A DNA stretch of 64,000 bases, from contig NZ_CP068083.1 in the NCBI RefSeq assembly GCF_016725325.1, positions 682,001-746,000 of the forward strand, in the 5' to 3' direction. Below, one piece after another: positions 16,743 to 25,360 of the stretch (its first letter is position 1; each line of letters opens with the position of its first letter). The notes under the pieces are model-generated. The model searched no databases. It worked only from the letters and a program-made list of their open reading frames with translations, and had not been told where the DNA came from. Made by a program: the position numbers and the translations under genes. This stretch comes from Sphingobacterium spiritivorum. Its GTDB lineage: Bacteria; Bacteroidota; Bacteroidia; Sphingobacteriales; Sphingobacteriaceae.

Positions 16743-18039
16743 AGGCAACATATTAGAAAATATTAATCTGCGGTCAGAGCAGGTTCAGGAGGTATTGGAA
16801 ACACCACCAAATTGGCTTATTCGTTGGGGAAGTATGGTTATCTTAGGCATAATCGTCTTATTCTTTTCACTGGCCTGTATTATTAAATATCCGGAATTTA
16901 TTACATCACCTATCATTATCTCCTCCCAAAATCCACCGGAGAAAATCGAAATCAGGATAGATTCCCGGATTGAAAAGCTGATAGCAAAGGATCAGCAAAC
17001 CGTGAAAAAGGGAGACTTACTCATGGTATTAGAATCATCGGCAGATGATAAAGACATACATCAATTGAAAGGAATTCTTGATTCCATTTCTACAAAGCAC
17101 CTTTCCAAATTCCCGTTACATCTTGTATCTGGTTTCAGATTAGGAGAAGTCCAGGAAGATTACAATGCTTTTGCCAAAGCGCTGGAAGAAGAAATATTGT
17201 TCAACAGCCTGCAACCTTATGCTGCAGAAGAAGTCACCGCAACAAAAGGGATTACAGATTATAAAGAACGTATCGCAAATCTGAAGCAACAACATATACT
17301 GGAATCGAGTAAATATCAGTTGACTGAAAAAAATTATAAGCGTTCTGAATCATTACATCGCGAAGGCGTAATATCTGCTCTGGAACTTGAAAACGAAAAA
17401 TTAAAATTATTAGAAGCTCAGAAGAATTTCAAGAATACAGAAATCTCCATCGCTCAGCTGGAAGAGACCATTTTAAATTTCAGAAAACTGAAATCCGGCG
17501 CAGATGTGAATATTGTTAAAGAGAAAACATCCTATTCATCTGCGTCTATCCTGTTGCTTGAAAAACTAAAGAAATCCCTGCGTCAATGGGAAAGAAATTA
17601 CCTCATCTATGCTTCTATAGACGGAACATTAAGCTACCTGCAGTTTTTAGGAGAAAAACAGTTTGTAAAAGCCGGAACTACATTGCTAAGTGTACTGCCG
17701 AATAACAGACAGGTAACAATAGGGCAAATGCATATAGGTGCACAGAACCAGGGAAAGATAAAAATAAATCAGAAAGTATTGATCAAGCTGGATAATTATA
17801 AATATCAGGAATATGGAATAGTAAAAGGAAAAATCAGGTCTATCGCTATGGTTCAGGATAAAGACAGTAAATACTATGTCGAGGTAAGTTTGCCTGAGGG
17901 ATTACAAACCTCTTATGATAAAACTCTTGCATTTGACAAAGAATTAAGTGGAACAGCTGATATCGTCACAGAAGAGTTGACCCTTGCAGAAAGGATATTG
18001 AGTCAATTAAGGAGTTTACTTAAATACCAGGATAACTAA
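16732..18039 (+). CDS. HlyD family membrane fusion protein
   Basis: 435 aa from a TTG start at 16732, which overlaps the transporter stop by 11 nt; the frame is closed just upstream (TAA at 16714), so no ATG start is possible. One transmembrane helix (about 32-52) is followed by a periplasmic part: biotinyl-lipoyl halves around IRIDSRIEKLIAKDQQTVKKG and a long coiled hairpin (about 175-260). It bridges the ABC exporter to the outer-membrane channel. The next gene overlaps by one base (TAATG). Confidence 0.9.
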   Translation: METKGNILENINLRSEQVQEVLETPPNWLIRWGSMVILGIIVLFFSLACIIKYPEFITSPIIISSQNPPEKIEIRIDSRIEKLIAKDQQTVKKGDLLMVLESSADDKDIHQLKGILDSISTKHLSKFPLHLVSGFRLGEVQEDYNAFAKALEEEILFNSLQPYAAEEVTATKGITDYKERIANLKQQHILESSKYQLTEKNYKRSESLHREGVISALELENEKLKLLEAQKNFKNTEISIAQLEETILNFRKLKSGADVNIVKEKTSYSSASILLLEKLKKSLRQWERNYLIYASIDGTLSYLQFLGEKQFVKAGTTLLSVLPNNRQVTIGQMHIGAQNQGKIKINQKVLIKLDNYKYQEYGIVKGKIRSIAMVQDKDSKYYVEVSLPEGLQTSYDKTLAFDKELSGTADIVTEELTLAERILSQLRSLLKYQDN

Positions 18040-19379
18040 TGTTTATATTTTTTCGATATACAGTGCTGACACTTTTGATTATGTCAGTCTCGGGCAAGAT
18101 TCTGTCTGCACAACAGCATCTTGACTTAAATCAATGTATTGCTATTGCTCTTGAAAAAAATATAGCTGTAGATAAAGCAATGTTAGCTCTTGACAACAAA
18201 TCTCTGGATGTAAAAACTTACAAAAATGAAAGACTGCCCAATTTAAACGGATTTACAAATATGTTCAGCAATTTTGGACAATCACAGGATATTTTCGGGA
18301 ATAATGCGAGAAATGATAATTTTAACAGTACCCTTGGCCTGTCTTCATCCTATTCGATTCTGAATAATGGCAAACTGAAAAATTCCATTAAAAGATCACA
18401 GAAAGAAATGGAAGCCAGCGGACAGGATCTGGCCTTATTGAAAAGAGAAATAACCCTCAAAACTATCGAAGGTTATCTGAATGTATTGTTACAAAAAGAA
18501 ATCTGTAAAGCTGTCGATACAGCTTTAACATTCGCTCAGCAACAGTTTGAGAAAGTTCAGAAATCAACCGACCTTGGCGCTACTTCACTGACGATATTAT
18601 ATGAAGCAAAAGCGAATTATGAGCGTGAAAACGAAAAGAAAAGACGGGCACACTATGCTGTAGATAAAGCAATACTGGAACTCAAACAGATCATGGCGGT
18701 GGAACAGGATCAGAATTTTGAGATCAATACAGAACTTCTGGCTTTATCGTCTTTACAGGAGTCGAATGATGAAAGTGCAATTTTGTACACATCCTTTTTG
18801 CAACAACATCCTGCATTGAAAAAATATGCCTTATTGAATGAAGCACTGAAATTTGATCAAAAAGCTATAAAAGCGCAACTGTATCCGACCATAGATGCAA
18901 GTCTGACACTGGGAAGTTTCTATTTCAGTAATCTGTCCACCGGCTTTGGTAAACTTCCCTTATTTAATCAGCTCCAGAATAATTTTTCTCAGCAGATAGG
19001 TTTAACAATTAACATACCTGTATTCAATAAGAACACCGTAAAAATAGCGGTCCAAAAGAATAAGATACAGCAGGCCGAAAATGCGAAGCAATTAGAATTA
19101 GAGCAACTTACGATCAAGCAGGATTTAGAAAAAAAGTTACTGGATCTGGATAACTATCAAACTCAATATAAATTAGCGGCAAATGTACTGGATGTAACCA
19201 GAAAAGCATTTGAGTTAAGTTTGAAAAGTTATGAAGCAGGAAGAATCAGCATATACGATCTGAGCACCTCACGATCAAATCTGCTCACCCTAGAAAGTGA
19301 GCTTATACAGACAAAATACAATGCCCTATTTACGCAGATCATGGTTCGGTATCTGAGTACAGGTGAAATAAAACCTTAA
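18039..19379 (+). CDS. TolC-like outer membrane efflux protein
   Basis: 446 aa, with a signal peptide (LTLLIMSVSGKILSAQQ, cleavage near residue 24) and two OEP domains of long coiled helices, one ending in TLKTIEGYLNVLLQ and the other in ISIYDLSTSRSNLLTLESEL. Full length for the family. It is the last gene of the RiPP export set, giving a complete C39-ABC/HlyD/TolC type I export path. A hairpin terminator follows at 19387. Confidence 0.9.
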   Translation: MFIFFRYTVLTLLIMSVSGKILSAQQHLDLNQCIAIALEKNIAVDKAMLALDNKSLDVKTYKNERLPNLNGFTNMFSNFGQSQDIFGNNARNDNFNSTLGLSSSYSILNNGKLKNSIKRSQKEMEASGQDLALLKREITLKTIEGYLNVLLQKEICKAVDTALTFAQQQFEKVQKSTDLGATSLTILYEAKANYERENEKKRRAHYAVDKAILELKQIMAVEQDQNFEINTELLALSSLQESNDESAILYTSFLQQHPALKKYALLNEALKFDQKAIKAQLYPTIDASLTLGSFYFSNLSTGFGKLPLFNQLQNNFSQQIGLTINIPVFNKNTVKIAVQKNKIQQAENAKQLELEQLTIKQDLEKKLLDLDNYQTQYKLAANVLDVTRKAFELSLKSYEAGRISIYDLSTSRSNLLTLESELIQTKYNALFTQIMVRYLSTGEIKP

Positions 19380-19385
19380 ACAAAA

Positions 19386-19412
19386 AGTAGTGCCACGGGT
19401 ATGAGGCACTAC
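19386..19412. terminator. Hairpin ending the RiPP export operon
   Basis: GTAGTGCC/GGCACTAC (19387-19394, 19405-19412), 8-bp arms. A T-rich tract follows about 18 nt later rather than directly, so it is an imperfect intrinsic terminator, between convergent genes. Confidence 0.55.
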
Positions 19413-19435
19413 AGAAACTTTACATATTTTTTTTC

Positions 19436-20362
19436 TTACCATTTTTCCAACCCTAATAATTTTTTTCCAAGTTCTGTCAGTTCTGCCACAGGTTGTGATT
19501 TCTCCCGCTCTAACGGATCGCCCGGAAAGGCATAACCGCGGGGAACGATTTTTTCCTTCCATGAACGGATTCTCCATTCTCTCATCTCCTCATTGCTTTC
19601 TTCTGCAGGCATCATCGAAATATACTGCGCTATACGCACCTTATTATTACTGTTATTAGGACGTATACCATGCGGTTGTCTGCTGTGGAATATCAACAGA
19701 TCTCCGGCTTCCATCTTGATCTTAGTCGTTGTAAAACCTGTAGTATCCGGCCTGAAATAATCCCTGTCTTCAGGTTGAGTCAGTTTCCATGTATTATATT
19801 CCCGAAATAGCTCCGGAATACATTGAAAGCCACCCATATTTTCGTCTGTCTGATCAGCAAGAGCAAGTACACCCTGTACATTCTGAGGATCTGTTTCAGG
19901 ATCGTAATCCCAATGGATAAAACCTTTGTACTCGTGTCCCGGACGAATAGGAAAGTTCAGATTGGCTCTGTCAATGGTTGTCCAAAGTTTTTCTGTCCCC
20001 CAGACATCCGCAAAAGCCTGATGAACTTTTGGAAACTGACGATTATCCCACAGATACTGATGATTGTAAATCTCTACCATACCTGTATTGTTGAGCTCGG
20101 ACATTTCTATCTGTGCGCTCGCTCTGTACCATGTCTCCGGATCATCAGGAGTTTTGTTTTCATACTCCCAAAGGTAATCTGCAAGTCTTTTTGCCTGACT
20201 TTTTGGGATAGCATTTTTAATAACAATATATCCATTGTGAGACCAGAAGCTCCAGTCCTCTTCTGACAATATGCGAAGTGGTGCTCCATCTTTGCGGTCA
20301 TTTAACCTGATTTCACTTGTTTTTCCAACCGATGGGTTGGACAGAACTTTCTTTTCCATCAT
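19436..20362 (-). CDS. Phytanoyl-CoA dioxygenase family protein
   Basis: 308 aa. Fe(II)/2-oxoglutarate-dependent oxygenase fold. The iron facial triad is seen as HWD in YKGFIHWDYDPE (about 143-150) and the distal His in HSRQPHGIRPNN, with the 2-oxoglutarate Arg just after (NNKVRIA). The family hydroxylates varied small molecules; the substrate is unknown. It is divergent from an AraC regulator gene 139 bp away, which is the likely controller. It is convergent with the RiPP export operon and not obviously part of it, although tailoring of the peptide cannot be excluded. Confidence 0.88.
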   Translation of the reverse strand: MMEKKVLSNPSVGKTSEIRLNDRKDGAPLRILSEEDWSFWSHNGYIVIKNAIPKSQAKRLADYLWEYENKTPDDPETWYRASAQIEMSELNNTGMVEIYNHQYLWDNRQFPKVHQAFADVWGTEKLWTTIDRANLNFPIRPGHEYKGFIHWDYDPETDPQNVQGVLALADQTDENMGGFQCIPELFREYNTWKLTQPEDRDYFRPDTTGFTTTKIKMEAGDLLIFHSRQPHGIRPNNSNNKVRIAQYISMMPAEESNEEMREWRIRSWKEKIVPRGYAFPGDPLEREKSQPVAELTELGKKLLGLEKW

Positions 20363-20501
20363 TTGTAAATTTTATAAGCGATTAAACATATACCAAAGAT
20401 GAAGAGATATAAGGCCTGTTTCTTTATCGCTATTTGCTATTTATTGCTCTGTATTGACCATTATTCATTATTTTTAGAAAACATATAACAAATAAAGCAC
20501 C

Positions 20502-21347
20502 ATGAAGATTCAAAAAGAAGAAGTAAAGTTTGAGTCTGGTCGTTCGTTCAAATTGTTTACACCTAGTTTTAGAGGCTATTTTATGTGGCATTATCATGCT
20601 GAAATAGAACTGGTATATGTAGAAGCAATAAACGGAATCCGACATGTAGGAAAGCATATTTCTGACTTTATGGACAGTGATCTGGTGTTGATCGGTTCAA
20701 ATGTGCCTCACCTGAATTTTGATTATGCGATTAACACGGAGTATGAGCAGACAGTAGTTCAATTCAGAGATGACTTTCCTGACGTGCTCATAAAGTCAGT
20801 TCCGGAATTTGAAAAAATCACACAAATGCTGGAACGTTCTTACCTTGGACTCGCCTTTCATGGAGACACCAAGGCTGAGGTAGCCAGAAGACTTAAAAGT
20901 ATTGACAATACAGACTCTTTTAAATCCCTTTTGGGAATAATAGAGATTCTCCAGATGCTGGCCAATTCAAAAGAAGTGGAAGTATTGAATAAAGAGAATA
21001 CCCGGGTAAAATGGTTTCTGAATGATAAAGTGCGTATGGGGACAATCTATGATTATGTCAGCACCAACTATAATAAGCAGCCTGATGTAAACGAAATCGC
21101 CGGATTAGTACACTTGAATCTATCATCTTTTTGCAGATATTTCAGAAGACAAACGGACATGACATTCACAGATTTTGTGAACCACTATCGCATCAATCTG
21201 GCTAAAACTTTGTTATTGCAGGAAGAAACCATAGCCGAGGTGTGTTATAGAGTAGGATATGAAAGTATATCCTATTTCAACAAAACATTCAAAAAACTTA
21301 TTGGCGAAACTCCTTCTTCCTTTAAAAAAAAGTATCTGTCAAAATGA
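20502..21347 (+). CDS. AraC family transcriptional regulator
   Basis: 281 aa. The N-terminal cupin domain begins with YFMWHYHAEIELVYVEAINGIRHVG, a typical sugar- or metabolite-sensing AraC cupin. The C-terminal 100 residues hold two helix-turn-helix motifs (FCRYFRRQTDMTFTDFVNHYR and IAEVCYRVGYESISYFNKTFKKLIGETPSSF). It is divergent from the phytanoyl-CoA dioxygenase gene, so it probably controls that gene and itself. Confidence 0.92.
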   Translation: MKIQKEEVKFESGRSFKLFTPSFRGYFMWHYHAEIELVYVEAINGIRHVGKHISDFMDSDLVLIGSNVPHLNFDYAINTEYEQTVVQFRDDFPDVLIKSVPEFEKITQMLERSYLGLAFHGDTKAEVARRLKSIDNTDSFKSLLGIIEILQMLANSKEVEVLNKENTRVKWFLNDKVRMGTIYDYVSTNYNKQPDVNEIAGLVHLNLSSFCRYFRRQTDMTFTDFVNHYRINLAKTLLLQEETIAEVCYRVGYESISYFNKTFKKLIGETPSSFKKKYLSK

Positions 21348-21466
21348 ATGAATACGTTGTAAAGAAGTAGAAAATCTAGCGATGTATTAAAAAGCCAAAT
21401 ATACCTGGAGGTATGGATTGACACAACTTTTTGTATCTTCGCTTCATAAAAATTATCCCCAATGCT

Positions 21467-22036
21467 ATGCCTAAATCCAAACTTATAAAAGAAAAATTTA
21501 AAACATATACGATTCAATTTATTAAAGAAATCATTCCGGTAATTGCAGGTATTCTAATCGCTTTGTTTATAGACAATTGGAATTCCGAACGAAAAGATAA
21601 AATCTACATTAATCAGGTATTTTCAACTATAGATAATGAACTGAAAGAAACTAAAGAAGATATTAAAGCAACTATTCCTAAACAAGAATCGTTAATTGAT
21701 TCCTTAGAGTTTTATTCCGACAAAAATGCATCAGTATTAGATGTTGTTATGAAATCAAAAGGGATTTACATGCCGCAAATCAAAATTAATGCATGGAAAT
21801 CTGTTTCCAGTGCGAAAATTGACTTAATTGACTACAATAAAATAACATCCCTTTCAAATATTGAAGAACTAAAAGGAACATTGAATAACAAAACCGAATT
21901 TTTAATGAATTTCCTGTATTCTAACCTGAACAATACGGATAAAGACAAAAAACAGACTTTAAAAATGTTGCTCCTGGATATTCTTCAAACCGAAAAAACA
22001 CTACAAAAAAGCATTGAATTGTTTGAAAAGAAATAA
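21467..22036 (+). CDS. DUF6090 family protein
   Basis: 189 aa from ATG 21467. The frame opens at 21431, but that codon lies inside a -7-like element (TATCTTCG, 21434-21441) and the family starts near MPKSKLIKEKF. One transmembrane helix (about 22-42) is followed by the family hallmark ALFIDNWNSERKDK and a cytoplasmic or periplasmic helical domain. The family is widespread in Bacteroidota with unknown function. It is a single gene; a terminator follows at 22098. Confidence 0.8.
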   Translation: MPKSKLIKEKFKTYTIQFIKEIIPVIAGILIALFIDNWNSERKDKIYINQVFSTIDNELKETKEDIKATIPKQESLIDSLEFYSDKNASVLDVVMKSKGIYMPQIKINAWKSVSSAKIDLIDYNKITSLSNIEELKGTLNNKTEFLMNFLYSNLNNTDKDKKQTLKMLLLDILQTEKTLQKSIELFEKK

Positions 22037-22097
22037 TAACTGAAGATTGCTAAATATCAGTTGTCCAATTAACCCTTTCAAACCCTCTAAAAACAAC

Positions 22098-22125
22098 AAA
22101 AGCAGACACTTGCGTATCTGCTTTT
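22098..22125 (+). terminator. Terminator, copy A of a repeated tRNA-linked terminator
   Basis: AAAAGCAGA/TCTGCTTTT with a 10-nt loop, followed by T5. The same 27-bp block recurs at 23795 and 23912. Here the downstream tRNA part has decayed to GTAGGGTGCAGTTGCGG. The rest of the 22037-22243 gap shows nothing else. Confidence 0.7.
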
Positions 22126-22242
22126 TCGTAGGGTGCAGTTGCGGAAAGTCTAACCTATTAGAAGATTACGAAGCCATACTGAATGCTAAGGATCTTTTCG
22201 AATAGACTAAAGCAACAGCCCCAACATACTGATATTAGATAT

Positions 22243-23374
22243 TTACCTTTCGAATAACCTTAAATATTCCTCAAAAATAAATATTCTGTTACGCTTATAC
22301 CCAGTTTGTTCTTTAAGTATTCCAAGATTATCAAAATCTTTTATTAATGTGTTTGCAGTTTGTTTCGTTACTTCCAGTTTGGTCATTACATCAGCGACGG
22401 TAACCACAGGTTTACTATATAAATAGGTCAGTAATGCTTTTGCATTCGGTAATCTCTTACCCAGAGACACAATAGTATCTTTCTCCATTTTATCACGTAA
22501 TGCGATAATTTTAGTGAATGTGTCTATGGCACTTTTAGCCGTTTCAATGATACCAACCAAAAAGAACCTCAGCCATTGTTCAATCTTATTATTCAAGGAA
22601 ACGGCCATTAAGTTGTTATAATAATGTTGTCTGTTTTTCTCAATAAAATCGGATAAATATAGAGTTGGTTTACTCAACACTTTTTGATTGATCAGGTATA
22701 AAGTGATAAGTAGTCTTCCTATTCTCCCATTCCCATCCAAAAATGGGTGTATGGCTTCGAATTGATAATGAGCTATTCCAATCCTTATCAAATGAGGAAC
22801 CTGTATCTCATCATTGTTCAAAAACTTTTCCAGGTCGGCTATACTTTCAGAGACAAGGCTATGATGTGGAGGTACAAATACGGCATCATTGATGGTTGCA
22901 CCACCAATCCAGTTTTGACTGGTGCGAAATTCACCCGGTAGCTTATTTTTGCCCCGCACTCCCTTCAATAAAATCCGATGGGCATCCCGTATCAGTCGGG
23001 AAGACAGTGGTACCTGTTCCAAACTTGTGATGGAGTGGTTCATCGCTTCAATATAGTTTTGCACTTCCTGCCAATCATCTTTTTGTTCTGGGCTTATATC
23101 CTTTGCTTCCATGATCGCTTCGTCCATCTTCGTCCGAGTTCCTTCAATACGGCTGGATTGCGTTGCTTCCTTTACAATATGCATTCGAATAAAAACATCC
23201 ACATCTGGGACGAAGGAGGAAAAGGCATTCAATTCACCAAGTCTTAAATTGGCTTCCTCCAACAACGTATTTATTTCAGGACTTGTAACAGTCCATTCCC
23301 TATTTATAGGGTTTGGATTAAAACTTCTATAACCATATTGCTTATTAAAACTTCCTGATTTTGTAATCTTTCAT
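22243..23374 (-). CDS. Fic family protein, apparent frameshift near the start
   Basis: The long frame (22243-23265) has 340 aa from an internal ATG. The Fic motif is intact, HPFLDGNGRIGR with His173, and the self-inhibitory motif SSRIEG (residues 37-42) precedes it, as in class II Fic proteins, which AMPylate targets. A C-terminal winged-helix-like region (about 270-330) follows. The same reading frame continues upstream with family-like residues (SGSFNKQYGYRSFNP, then NREWTVTSPEINTLLEEA) but reaches no ATG. An ATG at 23374 (MKDYK) joins this frame only if one base is removed from the TTTT run at 23359-23362. So the gene is frameshifted, by mutation, phase variation or sequencing error, or it starts at a non-ATG codon. 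Confidence 0.85.
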
Positions 23375-23794
23375 TGTCATAGCTGACATCAAATTCACTA
23401 AAAATAATCTTAGTCAACGGAATTCGATTTGTTTTGACTATACCTTTTTATAGTCAAGGATCGTGTTTAATGTCTAATATGTAACTACAACAACCGGAAG
23501 AGGGTCAAGTAGCCGAATCCTTAAGGAGAAATCGAACTTTTAAAAAAAAGGCCGTAACAACATCTAGGACTAGGTTTTCAAGATAGTACTACACAACAAG
23601 CTAAAAATTTTGGCCACAAATATCGAGCTATAAATTAACCCGACATTAACAGTTTGGTTCACAGATTTTTATCACCATAAAAAAAGTAGACAACCTGTAA
23701 CTGGTGTCCCTTAAGTAGGCAGGATCGAACTGCCGTCCGCCAGCTGGCGGATATGAATCCTGATAAATACCCTTTCAAAACCGCCGAAAACAAC

Positions 23795-23822
23795 AAAAGC
23801 AGACACTTGCGTATCTGCTTTT
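23795..23822. terminator. Terminator, copy B
   Basis: Identical stem to copy A (AAAAGCAGA/TCTGCTTTT, T-run on both sides). On the minus strand it follows the tRNA-Met 3' fragment directly, as a normal tRNA terminator would. Confidence 0.7.
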
Positions 23823-23911
23823 TCGTAGCGGGGAGCAGGATCGAACTGATGTCCGCCAGCTGGCGGATATGAATCCTGATAAATAGCCCTTCCAAAAACG
23901 CTAAAAACAAC

Positions 23912-23939
23912 AAAAGCAGACACTTGCGTATCTGCTTTT
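23912..23939. terminator. Terminator, copy C
   Basis: Third identical copy of the same hairpin, again directly 3' (minus strand) of a tRNA-Met fragment. Confidence 0.7.
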
Positions 23940-24279
23940 TCGTAGCGGGGAGCAGGATCGAACTGCCGACCTCAGGGTTATGAATCCTGCGCTCTAACCT
24001 ACCTAAAGTGCTTATTTTTAAGAATTTAAAATTTACAAAAAGTAAAACTGTAAATTATTTGTAAAGTATTCAACTTGCATAACAGCAAAAGTTTCTGTAA
24101 AAACATGTTAAGAAACATCTATCTGCACACTTTGACAAAGCAAATATACATGCCTCTTTAACTTATTAAAAATAAAAAAAAGTAAAATTTAATTGTTTCT
24201 TATTTGCAACTTTAAGAAACATTATATAATTTTGTTTACAACATATCGATTCAATTAGTGTATCAAATAAGTTGCATAT

Positions 24280-24564
24280 ATGAAACATTCAGAAACATCT
24301 AAAGATCCATTAGCTAAAGCTCTAAAGATCTTACAGCAAAAAATTCCAGAAGGACAGTCTGTATCGCTTTCTGAATTGGTGACCAAAAAAGGAGGTGAAG
24401 AAAGTCTTAAGATGGCCGTAATGAAACTAATAGATGCCGGATGGTCTGAATATGAATTCACGAATGATTATAAAAATGTTAAACGATTAAAATTACCTGA
24501 TTATGCAAAAGATTACTTACAAAAAATTTGGCCAAAAGAAGCTTTTGGTTCAGCAAGTTATTGA
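24280..24564 (+). CDS. Small phage-type hypothetical protein, 94 aa
   Basis: Lys-rich helical protein with a winged-helix feel: VSLSELVTKKGGEESLKMAVMKLIDAGW (about 27-54). The first gene of the rightward phage-like stretch, 277 bp right of the tRNA scar. No family recognised. A regulator of early phage genes is possible. Confidence 0.65.
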   Translation: MKHSETSKDPLAKALKILQQKIPEGQSVSLSELVTKKGGEESLKMAVMKLIDAGWSEYEFTNDYKNVKRLKLPDYAKDYLQKIWPKEAFGSASY

Positions 24565-24643
24565 TGTTGTAAAACTCACATCATTCCTATTATTAGCTAT
24601 AGGTCTTTATTTAACACTTCAAATTTTAGAATCATGGATTTAA
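24503..24643 (+). CDS. Putative small membrane protein, 46 aa
   Basis: ATG 24503, TAA 24641-24643. It overlaps the end of the previous gene by 62 nt in another frame and the start of the next by 10 nt. Sequence: a basic N-terminus (KKFGQKK), then one membrane helix (VVKLTSFLLLAIGLYLTLQIL). It fills the otherwise empty gap between its neighbours, which supports it, but there is no homology evidence. Confidence 0.4.
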   Translation: MQKITYKKFGQKKLLVQQVIDVVKLTSFLLLAIGLYLTLQILESWI

Positions 24644-24960
24644 ATATGAAATATTCTGTTCCATTCCCTGTAGAGCTTTTGAAAAGTATTGGGTTTGAAG
24701 ATGGGGGAAATTGTTGGGGTGATGGTTGTGAGAATTATAGAACCATTTGGTTAGGAAACGGAATAACTATAGATGTTGTTTCCATGCGTAAAGTCTTTCT
24801 TCAATGTGACAACTCTTACAAAGAGCTCCCTGAGGTTAATGATATATCAAAGCTGGTAATCATCTTGAAGCTTTTAGGAAGTAAGAGTCCTATAGATTTC
24901 GAAGTCCTTCAAATCTACCCAGGGGTATATGACATTGCTCCAGAAAGGGAGGAAATATGA
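24634..24960 (+). CDS. Phage-type hypothetical protein, 108 aa
   Basis: Soluble protein with a GGNCWGDGCENYRTIWLGNGITIDVV segment containing two Cys, then a helical C-terminus. No recognised family. Its stop overlaps the next start as ATGA (24957-24960), so both are coupled. Confidence 0.65.
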   Translation: MDLNMKYSVPFPVELLKSIGFEDGGNCWGDGCENYRTIWLGNGITIDVVSMRKVFLQCDNSYKELPEVNDISKLVIILKLLGSKSPIDFEVLQIYPGVYDIAPEREEI

Positions 24961-25229
24961 AGCATAAATATCCTTTAAAGACCAGAGCATTTGCAATGGA
25001 ACTGTTGCACAAAAGCAACACTATTGTTGAGGTTTCACATAAAATAGGGTGCGGAATTCGTACTGTTTCTCGCTGGTACATGGATTACTTAGGATATAGA
25101 GGAAAGGAAGGAATCATTGAAGTCAAACAAAGTAAACTTAATTCCCCAAGACCGGTAAACATCAACAAATCCGACTCCCAAGCCCGTATCGAATGGGCTA
25201 TTCGTACAGAAGCGAAAATGAAATTTTAA
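24957..25229 (+). CDS. Small helix-turn-helix phage protein, 90 aa
   Basis: Residues 8-45 read FAMELLHKSNTIVEVSHKIGCGIRTVSRWYMDYLG, a homeodomain-like helix-turn-helix of the transposase/terminase small subunit type. The tail is basic and disordered. Translationally coupled to the previous gene. A DNA-binding regulator is likely; terminase small subunit is an alternative but its place far from terminase argues against it. Confidence 0.65.
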   Translation: MKHKYPLKTRAFAMELLHKSNTIVEVSHKIGCGIRTVSRWYMDYLGYRGKEGIIEVKQSKLNSPRPVNINKSDSQARIEWAIRTEAKMKF

Positions 25230-25240
25230 AATCCTCGAAG

Positions 25241-25360
25241 ATGAACTTAACCGATAAACTAACGATAACAAACGAGGACAACATGGTTATGATGTCTCGA
25301 TATCCTGATAAGCAAGTAAAGGTTTCCCTTCCCAAATTCTATAAAGCAAAGAAATCATGA
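25241..25360 (+). CDS. 39-aa remnant of an adenine methyltransferase start
   Basis: ATG 25241, TGA 25358-25360, overlapping the next ATG as ATGA. The N-terminal part, LTITNEDNMVMMSRYPDK, matches the start of Dam-like phage adenine methyltransferases, where NEDNMELMARYPDK leads to the DPPY motif. Here the sequence turns instead into VSLPKFYKAKKS, so the catalytic part is lost. A truncated fossil kept as a leader peptide of the cytosine methyltransferase is the likely reading. Confidence 0.5.
   Translation: MNLTDKLTITNEDNMVMMSRYPDKQVKVSLPKFYKAKKS

Larger units (their letters stand above)
23707..24003 (-). repeat. Tandem array of tRNA-Met 3' fragments (integration scar)
   Basis: Three copies of the 3' half of a CAT-anticodon tRNA on the minus strand: the T-arm (GCAG TTCGATC CTGC) and anticodon region (GGATTCATA) are readable in each. 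The two right copies end in CCCCGCTACG and the intact-looking terminator. Period is about 116 bp. In the two left copies the 3' side of the anticodon arm is replaced by a perfect palindrome TCCGCCAGCTGGCGGA (23736-23751, 23852-23867). The rightmost copy (about 23941-24003) has the most complete tRNA, but its 5' acceptor strand is missing and an A-C mismatch sits in the anticodon stem. This pattern fits an attachment site used more than once, at the left end of the phage-like DNA. The rest of 23375-24279 is AT-rich with no gene. Confidence 0.7.

Noticed and set aside
23659..23923. Open frames of 84 and 70 codons on the minus strand
   Set aside because: They run through the repeated tRNA-Met fragments and terminators, and their internal repetition mirrors the DNA repeat. 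Not protein coding.
23707..23940. CRISPR-like array
   Set aside because: There are only two to three repeat units, each about 116 bp and made of tRNA and terminator parts, and no Cas genes are near.
24957..25229. Terminase small subunit
   Set aside because: The helix-turn-helix fits, but the gene is about 39 kb from the terminase large subunit and runs in the opposite direction; a regulator is as likely.
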